This document shows, piece by piece, positions 61,000-64,000 of a stretch of DNA of 64,000 nt. A program made the position numbers and the translations under genes. This stretch comes from Comamonas sp. lk (GTDB lineage: Bacteria; Pseudomonadota; Gammaproteobacteria; Burkholderiales; Burkholderiaceae_C). The stretch covers positions 124,001 to 188,000 of the forward strand of contig CAMELV010000002.1 of assembly GCA_945925985.1 (NCBI GenBank). Reading direction: 5' to 3'. Every line of letters starts with the position of its first letter. The first letter of the stretch is position 1. Below the pieces are notes generated by a model that had not been told where the DNA came from, searched no databases, and saw only the letters and a list, made by a program, of their open reading frames with translations.

Positions 61000-61788
61000 C
61001 TACTCCAGCTCGGAGTGGCCTGTGTAGCACAGCAACTGTGACAGTCGTTCAGCAATTTCACGGACATGCCCTTCGACGTCCGGGATACTGGGGCTTTGGG
61101 GACGATCGAGCCGCTCGTAATGGGGCACAGTCAAGGCGGCAACGACCTCCCGGTCATTGCCAAAAATAGGGCGCGACACATCTGTGGCGCCGCGGATGCG
61201 ACTGCTGGGCGAGGTGATAGCACCATCCCGTCTGGCCTCGTCGATCTGACGTAACAACTGCGCGGCATCGATCTCCAGCTCACCATGAATACGGATCTGA
61301 GCTGCCAGCATACGGGTCCGCTCCGCCTCATCCCGAAAGGCCAACAGCACCTTGCCGGATGCAGTGTCACTGAGCTTGCCCAGCGCACCCACCTTGGCAC
61401 CCATCGTGAACGGGCCAGGCGCGTCTACCTGCGCGACCACCAGCAACTGGCCATCATGGTAGACACTCAAATGGCAGGACTGGTACGCACGCCCAGACAA
61501 CTCCCTCATCAAGGGCGTTGCCGTGGCCACCAAAGACCGGAGCGGTTGTTGCCGGTGCGACAGCTCAAGCATTTTCAGGCTTAGGCTATACCGGTCGTTT
61601 TCGTCCAGGCTGAGGTAGCCCCGCTGCTCAAGGGTGACCGCCATGCGAAAAATTTCACTCACGGTACGCCCCATCGCCTTGGCCAGGGCATTCAAGCTCA
61701 TCGGCTGATCGGCGTTGGCGAGGACTTCCAGAATATCCAGGCCCTTGTCCAGAGCTGGCGCGGTGTACTTAGGGGAGGAACTGACCAT
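61000..61788 (-). CDS. IclR-family transcriptional regulator
   Basis: A 262-residue IclR-type regulator. The winged helix at ~8-75 includes DKGLDILEVLANADQPMSLN and the effector domain follows (~85-255), with TPLMRELSGRAYQSCHLSVY, GPFTMGAKVGALGKL, TASGKVLLAF and a C-terminal GVC-equivalent that reads TVPHYERLD. AGGGGAGGAA precedes the ATG. It is divergent from the amino acid transporter, with a 22-base palindrome between them, and probably regulates it. Effector unknown. Confidence 0.9.
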   Translation of the reverse strand: MVSSSPKYTAPALDKGLDILEVLANADQPMSLNALAKAMGRTVSEIFRMAVTLEQRGYLSLDENDRYSLSLKMLELSHRQQPLRSLVATATPLMRELSGRAYQSCHLSVYHDGQLLVVAQVDAPGPFTMGAKVGALGKLSDTASGKVLLAFRDEAERTRMLAAQIRIHGELEIDAAQLLRQIDEARRDGAITSPSSRIRGATDVSRPIFGNDREVVAALTVPHYERLDRPQSPSIPDVEGHVREIAERLSQLLCYTGHSELE

Positions 61789-61821
61789 TGAGATAGCTTA
61801 ACGCTGAATTATGAGCAAAAT

Positions 61822-61843
61822 AATTTTTCACTTGTGAAAAATT
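61822..61843. promoter_or_regulatory. 22-base palindrome, candidate IclR operator
   Basis: AATTTTTCAC (61822-61831) and GTGAAAAATT (61834-61843) are perfect 10-base arms around TT, in the 206-base gap between the IclR regulator and the divergent permease gene. Position and AT-rich palindromic form fit an IclR-family operator. The rest of this gap shows no gene. Confidence 0.6.
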
Positions 61844-61994
61844 TGGTCCTCAATTTCTCTCTACGAAACAACTAGCTTCCAAAAATACCCAATATCAAGG
61901 GTTTTTACCCTCTATGGTCACCGGACTCCCACCTAAACTGATGTTTGATGCGAGGATATTCGATAGATTATTGAAAAATAATTTTACAAATAAA

Positions 61995-62657
61995 ATGGCC
62001 TACACTTTTCAGTTCAGAGATGTCTTTGCCCAGAAAGAGGCCATTGCCGACGGCATCGGGGTTACGCTGCAATTGAGCGCCATCACCATCGGCTTGGGCT
62101 TTGTGCTGGGTATCGCCGTCGCGGTCAGTCTGGTTTATGGTCGTGCCTGGCTGCAGGGCATGGCACGGGTCTACGTGGAAGTGATTCGCAACACCCCGCT
62201 CATCGTTCAACTGTTTCTTATTTTTTTCGGCTTGCCAGGCATTGGGATCAAGCTTGACGTAATGACCGCCAGCGTGCTCGCCCTCACCATCAACCTGGGC
62301 GCTTACACCGCAGAGATCGTTCGCGCCGGCATTGAGAGCGTGCCCAAATCTCAAATTGAAGCAGGGGTGTCGCTGGGCCTGACCGGCCCGCAGATTTTTC
62401 GTCACGTGGTGATGATGCCCGCGCTGAAAAATGTCTACCCATCGTTGTCGAGTCAGTTTGTGCTCATGATGCTGGCCACCAGTGTGGTGTCGCAAATCTC
62501 GGCGGCAGACCTGTTTCACGCCGGCTCCATCATCCAGTCTAGGACTTTTCGCGACTTTGAGGTCTACACCGTCATCTCGCTGCTGTATCTTTGCCTGACG
62601 CTGATGATGCGTGGCGGTTTCGGCTTGTGTTACCACCTGATCTTCCGCAGACGATGA
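61995..62657 (+). CDS. polar amino acid ABC transporter permease (1)
   Basis: A 220-residue HisMQ/GlnP-type permease. GIGVTLQLSAITIGLGFVLG starts the first membrane segment; YVEVIRNTPLIVQLFLIFFG and the EAA loop EAGVSLGLTGPQIFRHVVMM are diagnostic. The ATG at 61995 begins MAYTFQFRDVFAQ, the usual length; ATGs at 61914 and 61941 are upstream in the same frame but would add an AT-rich lead. No strong ribosome site is seen for any of them. It overlaps the next gene by 4 bases. No binding-protein gene is in the window. Confidence 0.88.
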   Translation: MAYTFQFRDVFAQKEAIADGIGVTLQLSAITIGLGFVLGIAVAVSLVYGRAWLQGMARVYVEVIRNTPLIVQLFLIFFGLPGIGIKLDVMTASVLALTINLGAYTAEIVRAGIESVPKSQIEAGVSLGLTGPQIFRHVVMMPALKNVYPSLSSQFVLMMLATSVVSQISAADLFHAGSIIQSRTFRDFEVYTVISLLYLCLTLMMRGGFGLCYHLIFRRR

Positions 62658-63304
62658 TTCGCGAACTCGCCCTGGTCGATGTCTATTTCCTGCTGCTGGC
62701 CGTGCGCTGGACTATCGGGTTGACCCTGCTGGCCCTGCTTGGAGGCGGCACCGTTGGTCTGTTTGTGGCTGCTTTTGGTGCCTCCAGGCACCGACTGTTG
62801 CGCAGCCTGGCGTTCGGCTATGTCGGAATCGTCCAAGGCATTCCGCTGCTGGGCTGGCTGTTTATTTTCTATTTCGGCCTGTCCATTGCCGGCTACAACC
62901 TGCCGCCACTGGCGGCAGCTACGGTGGGTTTTTCCATTTATGCCGGCGCCTTCCTAGGGGAAATCTGGCGGGGCGCACTCATTGCCATTCCCAAAACCCA
63001 GTGGGAAGCCGGTGTCTCCATAGGGCTGACCTACTTGGAGCAGTTGCGCCACGTCATCATCCCCCAGGCGGTTCGGATCGCTATCCCGCCCACGGTGGGC
63101 TTTATGGTTCAGCTGATTAAAAACACGTCTTTGGGCGCGGTCATCGGCTTCGTTGAGTTGACGCGCGAAGGCCAGCTGACCACCGCGTCCACCTTCCAGC
63201 CCTTCTCGGTCTACCTGCTGGTCGCCCTGATGTATTTCAGCCTGTGCTACCCCCTCACTCGGTACAGCCGAATACTGGAAAGGAAACGACGTGCCCTTCG
63301 TTGA
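62654..63304 (+). CDS. polar amino acid ABC transporter permease (2)
   Basis: A 216-residue partner permease of the same class. RWTIGLTLLALLGGGTVGLF, YVGIVQGIPLLGWLFIFYFG and the EAA loop EAGVSIGLTYLEQLRHVIIP are visible. It starts at the ATG overlapping the first permease stop (ATGA) and its end overlaps the ATPase start by 14 bases. Note that RNTPLL is replaced here by VQGIPLL. With permease 1 it should form the heterodimeric channel of the importer. Confidence 0.9.
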   Translation: MIRELALVDVYFLLLAVRWTIGLTLLALLGGGTVGLFVAAFGASRHRLLRSLAFGYVGIVQGIPLLGWLFIFYFGLSIAGYNLPPLAAATVGFSIYAGAFLGEIWRGALIAIPKTQWEAGVSIGLTYLEQLRHVIIPQAVRIAIPPTVGFMVQLIKNTSLGAVIGFVELTREGQLTTASTFQPFSVYLLVALMYFSLCYPLTRYSRILERKRRALR

Positions 63305-64000
63305 ATTGAAATCGGTGGTCAAACGTTATGGCAACAACACCGTCTTGCAAGATGTTGACCTGAGCATCGAAAAAGGCGAAATCATTGCAGTCATCGGCCG
63401 TTCTGGCTCCGGCAAGAGCACCATGCTGCGTTGCATCAACGGCCTCGAGCCCGTGCAGGCGGGCGAGGTCTGGGTCGATGGCGTCGCCGTGCATGATGCC
63501 ACCGCCAATTTGCGCGAGCTGCGCGCGCGCGTCGGCATCGTGTTTCAGAGCTTCAACCTGTTCCCGCACCTCACAGTAGAACGCAACATCACTCTGGGCC
63601 CAATGATCGTCAAGGGCGTGCCTGCCGCGGAGGCGGCCGCCTTGGCACGCGCCGCGCTGCGCAAGGTTGGCCTCGAGGAGAAGATCGGGGCTTACGCTGA
63701 CGAACTGTCCGGCGGACAGCAACAGCGAGTGGCCATTGCACGCTCCTTGGCCATGGCGCCGAGCTTGATGCTGTTTGATGAAATCACCTCCGCGCTCGAC
63801 CCAGAGCTGGTCGGCGAGGTGTTGCTGGTGCTCGAAGAAATGGCCCGTGAAGGCATGACCATGCTGCTGGTCACTCACGAAATGAGCTTCGCTCGACGAG
63901 TGGCGCACCGGGTGGTCTTCATGCACCAGGGCAAGGTCTGGGAACAGGGGCCGGCCAAAGATTTTTTTGCCGACCCGAAAACCCCTGAGTTAAAGAGCTT
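63291..64000 (+). CDS. polar amino acid ABC transporter ATPase, C-terminally cut by window end
   Basis: GlnQ/HisP-type ATPase; 236 codons are visible and the frame is still open at 64000. The start is GTG 63291 with AAAGGAAACGAC in front, giving VPFVELKSVVKRYGNNTVL. Walker A GRSGSGKS (~36-43), FQSFNLFPHLTVERNI, signature LSGGQQQRVAIARSLA and Walker B LMLFDEITSALDPELV are intact. Only a few C-terminal residues are missing (family ~240-250). Overlaps permease 2 by 14 bases. The substrate-binding gene may follow beyond the window. Confidence 0.92.
   Translation, partial: MPFVELKSVVKRYGNNTVLQDVDLSIEKGEIIAVIGRSGSGKSTMLRCINGLEPVQAGEVWVDGVAVHDATANLRELRARVGIVFQSFNLFPHLTVERNITLGPMIVKGVPAAEAAALARAALRKVGLEEKIGAYADELSGGQQQRVAIARSLAMAPSLMLFDEITSALDPELVGEVLLVLEEMAREGMTMLLVTHEMSFARRVAHRVVFMHQGKVWEQGPAKDFFADPKTPELKS

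Overview
The window reads as chromosomal DNA of a betaproteobacterium, most likely Comamonadaceae (Rhodoferax/Polaromonas-like). The reasons are the GC-rich coding bias, the grpE-dnaK-dnaJ block, the ispF-ispD/mfd neighbourhood, IclR-controlled pobA next to a Liv-type transporter, and short AT-rich repeat fragments ending in TAGCTA/TAGC. This placement is inference; no rRNA or tRNA gene is present to confirm it. Coding density is very high and no gene-free stretch exceeds 300 bases; the longest are about 276 bases (13089-13364 and 55978-56254).

Region 1 (1-20.0 kb) is a large sugar-acid catabolic locus. Its core is a bidirectional pair of operons. Leftward from 13088 run a family-5 binding protein, two Dpp/Opp-type permeases, a fused double ATPase, two galactonate-dehydratase-like enolases, an aldose 1-epimerase and a glucarate-dehydratase-like enolase, with a BLUF photoreceptor at the end. 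Rightward from 13365 run a DapA-family lyase, a FadR-type GntR regulator, a PhyH oxygenase, a uronate dehydrogenase, RidA and a sulfatase-fold phosphonate/sulfate esterase. At the left edge are an IlvD/Edd-type dehydratase (partial), an RraA-like protein and a class IV aminotransferase-fold protein lacking its catalytic lysine. A nitronate-monooxygenase-like flavoprotein with an added cysteine cluster closes the region.

Region 2 (20.1-31.4 kb) holds a DnaQ-type exonuclease, a complete Liv-type ABC transporter (binding protein, terminator hairpin, H, M, G, F), an IclR regulator divergent from pobA (4-hydroxybenzoate 3-monooxygenase), a short CoA-transferase, an acyl-CoA ligase, and a HEPN/MNT toxin-antitoxin-like pair. 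Together these suggest uptake and activation of aromatic acids.

Region 3 (31.4-47.5 kb) holds ispF-ispD (leftward), mfd, a five-gene Opp/Dpp peptide transporter operon, an M14 carboxypeptidase, argE, an MFS transporter and serB. The transporter and hydrolases fit peptide or acyl-amino-acid scavenging.

Region 4 (47.5-55.7 kb) is a second sugar-acid locus. A leftward operon udh - SMP-30 lactonase - garD - garL - DUF1932 dehydrogenase - phoD lies divergent from gudD. This is an almost textbook oxidative hexuronate pathway: uronate to aldaric acid lactone, aldarate, 5-keto-4-deoxyglucarate, then pyruvate plus tartronate semialdehyde.

Region 5 (55.7-64 kb) contains a ComFB-family small protein, an HxlR-type regulator, an FKBP isomerase, grpE-dnaK-dnaJ with a sigma-32-like promoter, and an IclR regulator divergent from a polar amino acid ABC transporter whose ATPase runs off the window.
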